From assembly GCA_051453625.1 (NCBI GenBank), contig JBOZIK010000001.1, positions 80,393,429 through 80,457,428 of the forward strand: a stretch of 64,000 nucleotides of DNA. Reading direction: 5' to 3'. The position numbers and the translations under genes are program-made. The notes under the pieces are model-generated. The model saw nothing but the letters and a program-made list of their open reading frames with translations, made no database searches and was not told where the DNA came from. Positions 12,201-25,062 of this stretch are shown one piece after another. This stretch comes from Welwitschia mirabilis. Lineage: Eukaryota; Gnetophyta; Gnetopsida; Welwitschiales. Positions within the stretch are counted from its first letter, which is position 1; each line of letters opens with the position of its first letter.

Positions 12201-12540
12201 CTGGGACCTCCTTGCCTCTTCCTCGACGACGCTATTTGCAAGGACACTGAAAAGGCCTTAGGGAATTCCACGCTACTTTCACAATTATATTTGTGTTGCC
12301 AAAGGCAGCTTTTCAATTTTACAGAGAACACTGAAACTCCGCTGGATTTCTCCTTGGAAAAACGACAGCGCTGTACTTATAACAAAGGAAGGAATCACAT
12401 GATGGTTGCAAGCAAGATGAAGTCAAAGTAATATGGTTTATGTAATAGCATGGTGGGTTATCTCCTTTGTCTTTTTGTCTCCTTCAAGATTCCATTGGGA
12501 GGCTTTCTCTGTGGCGTATATGCTTAGGAAAGCTTCGACT

Positions 12541-15500
12541 CAGATACTTGATTAACCAAGTTTAACCAAGATTGAACCCACGTTTATGATTACTTATTTT
12601 AAAGGCTTGTCATGAAAGTATTGAAATATATTAGCAAATGAAATAAAAATAATAAATAAAACATTATGGAAGCAAAAAACATTAACAATTGAAACACCAC
12701 CATCATTAAATAGTAACCCTTGAATGTGAGGTAACATTAACCATTGATCAAGTAGTGGCTGTTATTCAAACCACACATGCATTAAAAGATTAATTAAGCT
12801 TAAATATAGAATGGCTATATATACTTTAAAAATGGAAACCAAACACATTGTATGTGTAGTAGGATCATCAATATAATAGGCAATGTAAAACTTGAAACTA
12901 TGAGTAATTATAACTTCCCCAAAGTATAGCCACTACAATTGGCTAGGTGAATAATTTGATTATGCCAATGACCTCATAATGCGCTAAGCAAACCATCCAA
13001 AGGTTTAGACTGACAATCTCTCTTCATGAATGATGAATATCCCACTAGTTAGACTATCACACCATTAGCATGATTAATCTAATAACTATAACTAGTATAT
13101 CTCTTTGTAATTGACAACTTAACCATACCATTACCTCCAAGATGATTGTAGATATGAAATCATAATGCAATTATTAATTACAATTCAAATATTAAGAATC
13201 AATTATTTTCTTTCTTTGGATAATTGTTTCTCTATGTCTTAAGGTTTCAAAAGTGACTAGTTCATACCATTACCATCTATCTAGTTCATCTTTCCAAGAT
13301 GCAATGTAACTACCTAAGCATAGTGAAACGTAATGAAAAGACGTTCTAAGTACCTTGAAATATTAGTAAGAAAAAAATTGTAATCAAACTCAAAATTTTG
13401 TAATCTTTTCCCAAAATTTAATCTTTGGGAATGCTATAAATGATTAAAATTAGTTTCTTATCAAGTCTAATTTTTGAAATCAATGACACATTAAGCCCAT
13501 GTTAATTTAGGTTTTTAATAGAAATGAAGCATTTTGTAATTTCATTAAGATCAATCATATCTTAAACTAGCACCACTTTCCTATGGATTAACACCTTTGC
13601 CTTTTTTTTAATGTCAAAATGCCTCTTTCTTTAGCTCAAATATTTGAGAATGATCTCATAACATGGTCCTATATCTAGGTAGTTTCATGTCATCTAAATA
13701 GAACATATTTAAAGGGAGCATGGGTGTTAAAGGTCATGATTGAAAGTTAAATTTTTAAAAGTAAAAATTCTTAAAAGTGATAAGTTGTTCCTCTTCATGA
13801 ATGTCCTATCTAACTACTTTAATTAAATTTAACGTATCTATACAAGTTTTATCAAGTAATAACTTAACTCTTAAAGATGCATTATGATCTTAATAATAAT
13901 GTTATATATTAATTATTTCTTTAGTTGCCTTGTTTAATACCGCATTAGTAGATAATGGGAGTTATGATCTACATGTTTACATAAGGGAAAAGAGTCTTAA
14001 AGTTTATTTTGTATTATATCTTAACTTAAGGGTATTTGCATACTTATTCCCTTTCTTTCCCTACAATCCTATTTTTATTTCATGAAAATAATGAGTACTT
14101 ATCTTATTATTTCTCTTTGAATCATAACCACTCAAAAGAGAAAGAAAAGAAAAAAAAGGAAAACACATCCATAGAGTAAACACTTTAATATAAATCTTCT
14201 TAATAAATATAACAATTATTTTATTTTACTTTACATTTCATTTGATGTATGCTTGTCTTTTGATCAATAGAGTTCAAGCTTTGGTAGCGGATTTCATTTT
14301 CTATCTTTGATGTAATCGTACTTATCATGAATGAAAACATAAATTTTAGATATTATTTTGCTACTGTAGATGCTTTTGTTGATCTTTTTCATATTCTTTT
14401 ATTGGTGAGATGTTTGATGTATTACTTGAATAAAATCTTGCATGTTTTATTGAATCGTGATATGTTAATCTAAGAAAGATGATATTAAATATTTAATGTG
14501 ATAAGTTTATGTTTTGATCTTTATTGCTTACAACATTTACATTAAAATGGTTTATTAATGTTATCATTGTAACCCTAATCCCTAGGTAATCTCATAATAA
14601 CCCTAATCCTTGAATGCTCTTATAATTTTGAAGTTAAAAAAATGATAAGAGATATTTATGGTACTTTTTTTTGGGTTGTTTGTTTAAAATGTTTCATTTA
14701 TGTTCTTTTAACATTTATTTAGGGGAAACCTTGGTTTCTTATGTTTTGTGTAAAATATTTAATTGTATTTTTCTGATTTGAATATTTGAATTACTATAAA
14801 TGAAGAAAAAATGTTAGCATTTTAGTTTTCCTCATTGTCCTCATGAATGAATAACATTAGCATTACTTTTATTATAATTGACAACCTTTTTTTTTAATTT
14901 TAAATCTTTTATTCTTTACTTTGAAAGTTAGAATATATTTTCCATCTTTTGAGATGTATAATCATATAAGGAAATTTTTGAGGTAAAATCCAGATTAAAT
15001 TAGAAAATTGTACCATATAATAAATAATAAATTACACCATTTATAAGCAAGTAATTATAATAACATAATGCTAATAAATTTTAATAGTCATAAGTCAATA
15101 TTAAAATAAGGGTAAATTAGTGGATTAATATATCTAATTTTTGTTTTCAAAATTTGATATTGGATGTTCGTTATGTGAGAAACATAAATATCAAAAGGTC
15201 AAATATTTCTATCTATTCAATAATGAGTATGTATAGTTTGTGATTAAAATATGTAATCTAAATCTCTAAGATAACATATAATTCTAGAAATATTAAAATA
15301 ACAATAGGGTAATTATGTTTTTCATCTAAATTAAAAAAGTATTTTTATATTATTTTAGTATTCTAGAAGAAAAGTTTATATCTAGTTACNNNNNNNNNNN
15401 NNNNNNNNNTTTTTATTATTCATAAGATTAAACTATCTCTAAACACTTAGTTATGATAAATAACTACTAAAAAATATTATATGAAATCAATGAAGACAAG

Positions 15501-17298
15501 AATAAATGATATTTAGTCAAAATAAATGAAGATTTGAGAAAAGATATATGAACACTATATTTTATAATAAAAGAAAATAGACTCTAATTTATTATAAATA
15601 CTAATTTATAAATAATTAAAAGTATGTCATTTTATGTATGAGATTATCAAATAATGAATGATAAAAATTACAAGTTGTTAAAAAAATTAATTCATATTAG
15701 CTTCAATAACAATAAAAGGACATGTGTAAACTAAATTATTGTGCCATGATTTCAAGAATGTAGTTAAATAAGAACAAATTTAGAGTCATAAATTTACCCA
15801 TGTAATTGGTTTTAAAATAGATTTTTTTTTAATTGATAGGGAATTTCATGCTAAATGTAATTAAAGCTAAATAGAAAGGATTAGTAATAACTAAGGGGGA
15901 AAAATCTTTGACTGGTATCTACCTAGACTAAACTAGAGGCTTAGATGATACATTTGCAAGATGAACTAACAAGTTAGAGGGAACCTAAGACGAACAAATA
16001 AGATGGAAAAGAAACTACATAATTTGGATTTTACTTACTACACTAAATTTAGTTTGAGATAAATGAATAAGATGATGTCAAGGTCATAAGAATACTAGGT
16101 TAGATCAAATAAAATAAAATAAAATTATAGGATTAAGTAAAATTATTTAGACCTAGAGTGTAGGACCATAATATATGATTCAAAATTATCCCAATATGCT
16201 CTCTTCTAAAAAAACTAAACTACCCCAGAGAAACCTCATAAATGTATTCTATAATTGAAACATCCTTAAAAATGAGTTTTGTTATGAGGGAAATAATTTA
16301 TATAACTAGACAATTTAAAAATACACAACCATAGCACTAGGATTTATTAGTTACATTACATATCCCATAATGCCATAATAAAGTTTACAACATATCCTAC
16401 AATACTAGGATCATGGGAGATTCTTACAAGAACTTAAATATCTAATTAAAGTTCATTATAAACAATAAAGAGAAGAGTTTCAATAACTTATAGTCAATCC
16501 AAATTTTGGTTAAGATTACTACAATTATTTTAAGCATCTTTATTATAGTGTTAGTAATTTATTCTATAATCAGATATTACATTAGTTTAATTAATTCATT
16601 CTATATAAGTTTTTATTTTTTTAAATACCATTATGAAAGTATTTTATCTAATCATTATGTACTAGATTTTTTGCTATGAATATGATAGACTAATTATTAA
16701 TGAAATGATTAGTTTCTTTAGTTTTCTTCAAATTTACTACTTTTGTAAGCTTTTTTAACCATTTAATATTTATAAATGCTTTAAAGGTAGTATTATATTT
16801 ACTTTAGTGAATGACCAACTTATAACTCTTTGATGCTTGAATTACTAAAATAAAGGTGATGTTCCTAAGAACATAAGTTATCCTAATATTGACAATGATG
16901 CTTCTGAATTTATATTAAATTCTTAATCAAAATATGCCTTTAAAATAAATTAAAATTTTACCTTATATGCAAAACCTAATTTTTTTTCATAAGTATTTTA
17001 ATTGTCTCATGATAGCATTTAAATGTCTTACCTTTAATACTTGAAGATATCAAGATAGAGCACCAATTACATAGAAGATATGAAGTACTACTTACATATG
17101 TAAGCCTAGTAGTAGCCCTTATATATTTTATTTAATTAGTTGATTTTGAATGTTCATGATAATTAGTTTTTCATTTTATTGTAAAGAAGTTATAGCTTAC
17201 TTAAAATTTTTAGAACTAAATTTCTAAATCTAATATCTAATTTAACTCCTTTGAATTAAGAATACCTTATCATTTTACTCCATAAATCCTAAAACAAG
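12541..17298. other. Unassigned AT-rich DNA
   Basis: This is about 4.7 kb of AT-rich sequence with an N gap at 15390-15409. There are no open frames of note and no recognised TE domain. Telomere-like phrases AACCCTAATCCCTA and AACCCTAATCC occur near 14571-14614, too degenerate and short to be a telomere tract. The downstream half of the copia element found at 17.3 kb (minus strand) would fall here but is not readable. Confidence 0.5.
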
Positions 17299-17640
17299 CT
17301 AGAGACTGATTAATTCTAGGTTAAAATGTTTGAATGCCTTGCTTAAAGAAATTTTCATGTTATTCATATCTTCTTCATCACTATTGATTATTAACATTTC
17401 ATATACATTGATTTTTATATATTTAGATTTTCTTCCATTATATTTTACAAATAATGTAGCATTTATGTCTTGATAATTACATAGTATAAATTGAATGATG
17501 CTCTTGGTCAATGTTATATAATATGTTCTTAATTCTTATTTTATCCATATATAAGCTTTATTAGTTTACAAATATTTTTTTCCTTAAGACCCTTAGATTT
17601 TATTATGTAGACTTCCTCTTTTAAACACTCATGTACATAT
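17299..17640 (-). pseudogene. Ty1/copia reverse transcriptase scrap
   Basis: The minus strand at 17511-17299 stays open for 70 codons. It reads TLFVKYNGRKSKYIKINVYE-MLI-INSDEEDMNNMK..LSKAF, the family's 'HTLFVK...IxVYVDDMLITGxDEExIxxLKxxLSxxF' region. The usual VDD active site reads V-Y-E-M, so the catalytic Asp pair is gone. Just upstream (17640-17520) are KEEVYI, 'KSKG' and SLYMDKIR-like residues, where copia has EEVYMxxPxGF and KSLYGLKQxxR, but with stops and shifts. Only the middle of RT is left; integrase, RNase H and LTRs were not identified. The element is on the opposite strand to the gypsy elements around it. Confidence 0.7.
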
Positions 17641-17940
17641 AAAGTATTAATGCTCAACTGATGCACGTTTTGTCTCTTTTAAGTTATCAAAGAAATCATA
17701 ATTCAAATGGTATCCCATGTTGTTACTCATGTAAAGACTTTACTATACTCCAATCCCTTTTTTAATCATATGCTTAGAGCAACAAGTTAATCTTTACATC
17801 TTTTAAAGGATAAGATCAACCAAGTCCTAATTACCATTATCAATAAGATCATCATATTCTTCTTTCATGGATCATAACAAATGATTATGTTGTTAGACAT
17901 ATTTAAAATATGTTCATTCATTCTTAAATATTATATATTA

Positions 17941-19267
17941 TCATACCCCATATTTTCTAAACTTTAATTACTTAAATAGTATGTAAGTTAATCTTAAAAT
18001 TAGATAATTAATTCCTCTTCTGTAAATTCCTTGTCAAAGTATGATGGCATTTTACGTAATTAATTGTATTTTCAATAATTTCTAGAACATGAAAAAGATA
18101 ATAATTATGTTGTGATAATTTTTATGATAAAATCAATTCAAATATTAAAACTAAATAACCCCATTATGTAATGAATCTAAATCAAAGGGTATAATGATAT
18201 ATTTTACAAGAATACCATATGACATCTTGTTTGCTCATTTAAATTTCTGGGTAAATGTGACTTTATTATGCTCAATGATAAATAAACATCTTTTTCCCGT
18301 GATATGTGATTAATAGATTATAAGCATTATAAAATAAATAAGTATGTGAAATATTAGTTAGAACTAAAAATGATAAATAAGTAGATTTACTTAACCATGA
18401 CCTTTATCTTCTTGATATGTGTAGTAGAACTTGATTTATAACATATTAATTGTTTTGTCATTGAAATTAAATAGGCTTATCTCATTAGGGCACATGATAA
18501 CTTTTAAATTAGGGAATTTACTCTTTTAATGCATGTTTTGAATTGATATTCATGACATAGTAAGTTTTATGTTCATTGGACTTGAAAATGTTTATCTTAT
18601 TATATCATATGAAAATTTTAAAATTTATGCATTTATTATTTTGATTTATGTCTTAAATTAATTAAACATGCTTATGAGCCTATGAAGGATTAAGAAGAAT
18701 CTAGCATGAGGAAATGATGCATGTAATTAACCTTACTAATTAAAGTAAGTAAATTACTCATCCTAGTCAGTTACATGAGTTATATACATGATGTATTTTT
18801 TCATACTGCAAGCTCACTTATTGCACTTATTGGTAATAAATCATGTAATTCTATAATCTAAGGCTATGTGTCTTTTTTCTTTATAAATTTAAATCCTTTC
18901 TTCTTTTTTGAAAAAAAAGGGGGATAATTCCCTTTTTCATGCAAGTGCATTTCCTTCTTTCACTCTTTTCATTCTCTTACTTGTGAAGCTTGGAGCTTGA
19001 AAACTTAAGGCTTTAAATCTTAGAGCTTAGAAACTTGATTCTAGAAGCTTTGAATCTTGAAGATAAGGATTCTTAAGCTTAGAACTTCGTAAATATTCAT
19101 CTATTAAGGAATAAGTAGTCTTTTCAAGTGATCTCATTTATTTATGTTGTTTATATTATAATTGCTTTCAGAATTTTAGTAGTGTAATGAAATATTACAT
19201 TAGGCACTTATTTATAATTATTATGGCATTATGTTATAAAACTTATTCCCTTTCATCCATCTCATTA
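17941..19267 (+). repeat. Chromovirus-type LTR (solo or end of a lost element)
   Basis: The start TCATACCCCATATTTTCTAAAC matches the TGATACTTTATATTTTTTAAAC start of the chromovirus 3' LTR at 44931. Both continue with TAATTAATT, 'gTaATGAATcTAAA', 'ATATATTTTAcAAGAATA' and 'TTTAAATTTCTkGG' in the same order. Further on, 18870-19120, are a TATA-like CTTTATAAATTTAAATCC and a stretch of micro-repeats built on AAGCTT and GAGCTT. The right end is unclear because element B's LTR begins at 19281. Confidence 0.55.
18985..19090. repeat. Micro-repeats of AAGCTT/GAGCTTGAAAACTT
   Basis: About ten imperfect short copies of GAAGCTT, GGAGCTTG, TAGAGCTTAGAAACTTG and CTTAAGCTTAGAACTT run head to tail over about 105 bp. 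They lie downstream of the LTR TATA-like sequence, that is in the transcribed part of the LTR. Confidence 0.6.
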
Positions 19268-19280
19268 AGAGGGTGGGGAA

Positions 19281-20581
19281 TGTTAACATGTAAAGAATAA
19301 CATATATATTAAGTACTTTAGGTCATTTTAGCATAGTTTAGTTGTTAATTTCTTGAATTTAGACATTCTAACTTCATTTATTCTTTTTTAATTAGAAAAC
19401 TAGGTTTCATCCTCTAGCCTGTGATGTTTTTAGGATTATAGTTGCAAAAGAAAGCATGTGATAAAACCTTAACATGAAATAGATTCAAAAGTAAGCAATG
19501 TTGATTATTGTTCACACTAGTACTAGTCATTTTTGGAGTTTGAATCTCATCTTTATGCTTTTATATTATCTTTTTATGCTAAGTTGATTGAGCTTAATGG
19601 TGATTCCAAATGATGTATCAAAATTTACTAGAAATTTCCAATTTTAAACCCCTATCCCTAATGTTAATTTTTGATGTATAAAAAGATTATATCGCCTCAC
19701 TTTTTGGGGGAGGGGGAATGCGTGACTATTGCTGGGATTCTTAAAGATTGAGGATGCTTACTTTCTGAGTTTTCCATTAGGAATGATCCAACCCTTTAGG
19801 GGTTATCATGGCATTTTATTTTAGTGATTTCTATATTTCTTTGATGTAGATTTACCCTTTTCATATAATAAAATATGGTTTTCATTCTTAATCTAATTTC
19901 TTAATGTCAAGTATATATAGTTTTTCATACTTGTTATGCTTGAATAGGGTTGAACTTCTTTATAATGAAAGTAATATTATTAGTTTTCATTCTTAATTTG
20001 ATTTCTTGATGTTAAGTGTATATAGTTTTTCATACTTATTATGCTTGAATAGATCTAAAGTTCTTTATACATTAACAATTTCAAGTGAAGTTCTAGAGTA
20101 ATAGTGGTTGTTAGTTACTATCAGTTAATGTTATTTGGGATCAAAAATTTTACTTAGCATGCTTATGAAATAAGCTATGAGAGTTAAGATGGCCTATAGT
20201 ATTCACTAGATATTAAGCTTCATTGATGAGATTATAAATTAAAATTAGACCAAGTTTAATATCATTATTAAAAATTTTAATCATCACAAGGGATCTTCAT
20301 GTTAGTTCTCATAATATTAATTATCAACATATCTCTTTCTTATTATTATTTCAAGAAATCATTTTGTGATAGTTACAAAGGTGGTTTATGCTAAGTTTTC
20401 TTATTTTATGCTACTATATTTATTTCTTAGAAAAAACAACACTAGGATTATATGATAAATAAAAGTCCAAATTTGATAAAAATTGGATTTGGCTACATAG
20501 GATTTACATCCCTTGAATGATCTTGCATATTACCATATACTAACAAGAGTCAAACAGATGCAAATTTAATTACAAATAGCA
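19281..20581 (+). repeat. Element B 5' LTR
   Basis: The LTR starts TGTTAACATGTAAAG and ends ATAGCA, 1301 bp. It pairs with 25063-26324 (1262 bp): shared landmarks in order are 'TTTAGCATA', 'TGTTGATTATTGTTCA', 'TTTTATGCTAAGTTG', 'CTTTGATGTAGA', 'TTTTCATACTTRTTATGCTTGAA' and 'ACTTAGCATGCTT'. A strong purine tract, AAGAGGGTGGGGAA, lies immediately upstream, which is more usual before a 3' LTR. The five bases before it (GGGAA) and after the 3' LTR (AGAAA) could be a target duplication changed by two G-to-A hits, but this is weak. Confidence 0.8.
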
Positions 20582-20584
20582 TTT

Positions 20585-20602
20585 TGGCATTGTTTCCAAG
20601 GA
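20585..20602 (+). other. Element B primer-binding site (tRNA-Asp type)
   Basis: TGGCATTGTTTCCAAGGA matches 12 of 18 positions of the Athila/Tat site complementary to tRNA-Asp. Five of the six differences are C-to-T or G-to-A. It starts 3 bp after the LTR's terminal CA, as expected. Confidence 0.8.
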
Positions 20603-23600
20603 TAATAACATGAAATCTAATAGTGAAACATGCAAATTTATTTTTGTTTTTGTTAGTTTTTTTTCCTTTGTTTTTCCTTTTATTTTGTGTTCTTTTTTTG
20701 ATTTTATTTTATAATGAGCTTATTCTAGTATCCCTTTATTTTATTTTTCTTTTATTTTATACTATTTCCATTTTAGTACTTCTTTATTTTATTTTTCCTT
20801 TTTTTCAATTGTTAGGTTTTCTTTTCCTCTAGTGAGTAGTCAACTATTTAAGTAATATCTAATTTCCTTTTTCTTCTTTTCGTTTTCTCATAATTAAATT
20901 GGTATTAATCATATGAATAATACCTCATCTGATAACTTTTTTTAATGTCTTATTTTCTTCTTTATTTTTACTTTTCTTATCTTCCTTATCTTTCTTTTCT
21001 TGTAAAGATTACTTAGAATAGAATATCATGTCTATATCGAATCTTCTTGTAGGAGGGGATTTTCTATATGTTCAAGGAAGAAAACAAAAATTCTTTTTTT
21101 CTCTCCACTTCTCTCTTTATTATCTCCCTATTTTTTTTACTCTTATCTATATTAGGCAACTTCCTCTATAGGTTCTTGAAGATAAATTTGAAAAGAATCA
21201 TTATCAATAAAGCTTATTTAATATATGTATGTTTTATTTTTGCATAATTATTCCTTATATTAGATTACATAGTAGTTATTTATTGAATTTTTGGGTTAGC
21301 CATTCCCATTATTAACATGTAGCCTTATCATGTCATTTAGCTGTAGCAATTTACCTTTCTAATTTATCTATTAACTTAAGACTTATGTAATCATCTTTAG
21401 TCTATCTTAAATAATTGATACCACCATACAGTGTCACTAGTGTCATTAGCCTTTCACAATGAAACTTTGTCATCTTGTGTAAATCAAACATTTGTAACCT
21501 TCTAAAATTGTTTAGAGATCTTGTGAATCCAAAAACTTGATTTTTATTGACTTTTTTGCTTGACGTTACATAAACTAGTAATGTACCTCTGATGATAAAC
21601 TCCATTAAACCTCTACTTGTAATAGACTAATAATCCTTATTTCATGTCTAAAATTACAATTCTTCTCTTTCATCTAGTCCTCAATCTAAGTGCATTATAA
21701 GGTTTTATCTCTCTCCAATGTCAATACTTAGATTATTCTTTATGCATTATTTAATCTTCTTGTGCATCAACATGATAATTTAACATATCTTCATATAATG
21801 ATTATCTTCTATCTTACTTTCCTAATTTTAAATATAAAGATCTTTACTCTTAACAAGATAATTTTGAGTTTTGACCTTCAATCTTTCCTTGTGTTTCTCA
21901 CTCTTTATCATTTCATCAACTTGTTTCACCTTATAATACTTTACATTCTCATGAACAATCTTTATCTTGTTCTTCATCTTTGATGAGAACTCTGCATTCT
22001 ATTCTTTGTCTCCCAAGACTTTAAAATTATCTTTAAATTTCTTGGAATACATCCTTAAGAGATTTATGGATACTTAGATGAAAATCAACCAAAATCAATA
22101 ACATGATAACCAATGAACCTCTTCCACCTTGCAAAGACTTAAGTAAAATGTTTAATAATTAAACCAAATTACTTCTCATTTTTCACTACACTTAATTAAC
22201 AAAAATAGAAAAGGTTTCCTACATCCATTAAATTAAATCCTAGGAATCTTAAAATATTGTAAAGGATTTATGATAATCAAATCTATGACTTCCAAGTTAT
22301 ACCCTTTGAGAATGAGATTAAAACCCATAAGAACATTAAGAATGAGAACATGTTAGAGGATGAATAATAATTTGATGAAAGCTATACACTTGAGAAGATT
22401 CATATATTTAAGGATGAGTCTTTTAGAAACCCTTGTAATAAGAAAAACATCAAAGAAGAATCCATAAATGATCCATCATATGTAGAACCCTTTCCTTATT
22501 TTCAACATCCTCTTGAGAAAAACGTTTCCATATCATATTTATTTCTTAAGCAAAGATTTAAATCTTGTCTTTTGAGTCACATGAATGTTTTGATGATCTT
22601 ATGCATAGTTTTCTTGATGAGAACTCATTTTATCTAGTGATTAACCACTCTTTGTCTTCATCTTAAAATGATATATTTTACGATTTATTGAGAAATCATA
22701 AGTTAGATATAAGATGAATACTTTTGGATCTTGAACACATAGACTTTACTATTTGCATTTGTGTTTTTCATAACTTCATAAGTGCACATGTAAAAGTTTG
22801 TATGGATTCTATTCCTTTTCATGATTCATCACCTAATCATAGCCTTCATACCCTTAAAATTAATATCTTTCATATCTTTAAAACTTTGTCCATGTATTAC
22901 ACTAGAAAAACATACTGTAAGGAAACTTTATTTTTATTACATGATCTTAAACTAAACTTGTTTTCTAAATTAGACTTAGAATGCGTAGATAGTAAAATTG
23001 ATGCCACCTAATAATATCTATCTTATGGAGCCATCCAAGCATTACTACTTGTATAATCATTATCTTAAGCCATTTTACATAGGTAATTCCAAATTTTACA
23101 CACATCATAGAATAAGTCATCACTATTTTAAAGATTAAGGTATTATTTCCTAAGGCTCACTAATTATCCATGTTGTTTATCTTACTATGAGTTTATAAGA
23201 CCTACTAATCCTAGGTAGTGATCTTTTGTCATAAATAAGAATAACAAATCTTTGTAATTTCATGGCTTTAGTTGAACTTTGGTAGATCCTTACTTTTTAA
23301 GAGGAATTCATATTTATCTTTAAGATTTTCTATTTAGGGTTGTATTCGTTTTATGTTCTCAATTTGAAATTGAGGAAATAAAAGGTGGTTTTTCTAATTT
23401 AATGATGTGTTTTTCTTTCAAGAATTTATGGGAATAAGAGCAGTTTTCTATTAGGCTAATGAGTCAATAATCCCTTTTACATGCTATGAATATTTAAGAA
23501 AAAAAAAAATCAAAGACAAGTGAAAGCAAGAAAAATCAAAGAAAAGTCTTGAATCTCTTCACGAGCACAATTGTCTATGATTATTTCTATTGGATTTAGT

Positions 23601-25062
23601 TAACTACATGAGGGATATGAACATTTACTTTTAATGTATCTATAACGATTTACTTGTGATATGTTCAATTACATTAGGGCTACAGATGATTACTAGTAAT
23701 GCAACACTAACTTTTTCATGTATAACATGTTAAAAATGTTGAAGGAAGATGTTACAACATTAAATGCTTGAAGTATTTCATTCATGATTATAGAAGGAAA
23801 AACAAAATTGCAAAGAAATTAAGGTGAGAATGGAGACATTTTATGATTTACTTATTTTAACATTTGTTACTTAAGGTCTTTTTACTACTTTTGATTTGCA
23901 AGAACTTAACTTCATTAATTCCTTGTATTTTTTTGACTTAGATGCATAATAAAATAAAATTTGCTATTACTTTAGTTTCATAGTTCCATTCATTCATATG
24001 TGTATTTTTATTTACTCCATTTCCATTCATTTGGCTACCTCATCCCCCATGCATTCACCCTTCTATCTTTATGAGANNNNNNNNNNCTGCATACTTGAAG
24101 GTACATTTGTTTTTGTTGTGATAAAATCTTTCCTTTAATACATCATTATAAGATCAAATTAGTGTAACTTATCATTGAAACTAAATGATCCTTAGTCTTT
24201 GATTTTACTAAATTCTTATTCATTATAACTCTTTTATTTATTTCATTATCTTACTCCTTACATTTACATAGATCATTCATACTTATCAATTATTTATTTC
24301 AAGCATGTGCTATTCTAATACAAAAAACTAGTACCACCATGAGTACTCACTAGTGTTTCCATCCTTTATAGGATGTTATTTCTTCTCTTTAGCACATCAA
24401 TTCTTCTCAACATAAAAACATTATAGCCTATTGATATGTCTATTTTGACATCAAAAATTTGATTATAACTCGATCTTCATCTATTTTTCATCTCATTTTG
24501 ACACTTTCATCATCATTATCTTCCTTTTCATCTTTTTCTTCATTTTTACCTCTCTTCCTCTTCACTCTTCATCTTTTCCCTCTCTCTATCATTTTTATCT
24601 ATAAATGTCATTTGTGAAGCCTTTTTTTTTTTTTACAATTTCTCACAAAATTCCTTTTTACTTTCTTACTTTTTTCACGCATTTCTAGAAATAGCTAGCA
24701 TTGATTTAATTTTTAATTCCTTGTACATACTTTTCTTTTTAGAATATTCCTTAGCTTAACTACATGAAATGAAATCCTTATCTTTCATACCTTATTCTCA
24801 TATGTGTATTTCCTTCTTCATCATATACAATTTAAGGACAAAGTTAAACTTTGTTGAGGGAAGTAGGCATTTCACTTTCAATTTTTGCTTTTCATGCTTT
24901 ATTCATCTTATTCAAATTAGCTTAAAAGGCGGCTAACATTTTTCTTACTTTTCCCATTACATTTTCTTGTTACTTAAATGATTTTAACTTATATGTTTTT
25001 CATGTTATTTAAATTTTCCATACGTTCTGCTAACAAAATAGAAAAATATTGGTTGAAGGGTG
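20603..25062 (+). other. Element B internal region, no pol domains seen
   Basis: This is 4.46 kb between PBS and 3' LTR. The first 700 bp are pyrimidine-rich (T/C tracts at 20620-21180). A 95-codon open frame at 22724-23011 starts MDLEHIDF; I do not recognise it, and it has no zinc knuckle, YxDD or DDE motif. From 23155 on the DNA is the same non-coding 3' region found in element C and, in part, element A. Compared with C, B holds about 1.4 kb extra between 21300 and 23150. An N gap is at 24077-24086. The element appears non-autonomous and would have needed proteins from an Athila/Tat relative. The tract GGTTGAAGGGTG before 25063 is the likely polypurine tract. Confidence 0.65.
22724..23011 (+). 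CDS. Unrecognised 95-codon open frame inside element B
   Basis: The frame opens with MDLEHIDFTIC and ends ..CVDSKIDAT. In AT-rich DNA with frequent stops 95 codons is longer than expected by chance, but codon content is ordinary for the surroundings (Phe, His, Ile, Leu, Ser rich). No homologous frame survives in element C, which lacks this segment. It may be a relic of a retrotransposon ORF between gag and the 3' region. No function is assigned, and it is probably not expressed. Confidence 0.2.
   Translation: MDLEHIDFTICICVFHNFISAHVKVCMDSIPFHDSSPNHSLHTLKINIFHIFKTLSMYYTRKTYCKETLFLLHDLKLNLFSKLDLECVDSKIDAT

Larger units (their letters stand above)
9698..12540. other. Higher-GC, low-repeat island, possibly organelle-derived
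   Basis: Base composition changes sharply at about 9700 and returns to the AT-rich background near 12540. Within it several frames stay open for 60-138 codons on both strands, for example 10633-10917 plus and 10711-11127 minus. I recognise no family in any of them and they overlap, so none is called a gene. The segment 11245-11460 is dense in short inverted repeats. Even composition, hairpins and lack of retroelement signatures fit plant mitochondrial intergenic DNA moved to the nucleus, but a remnant of a low-copy nuclear locus is equally possible. Confidence 0.45.

Noticed and set aside
20620-20832. Hydrophobic 69-codon frame (Leu/Phe-rich) as a membrane protein
   Set aside because: It comes from the T-rich leader of element B; the homologous leader in C has no matching frame.
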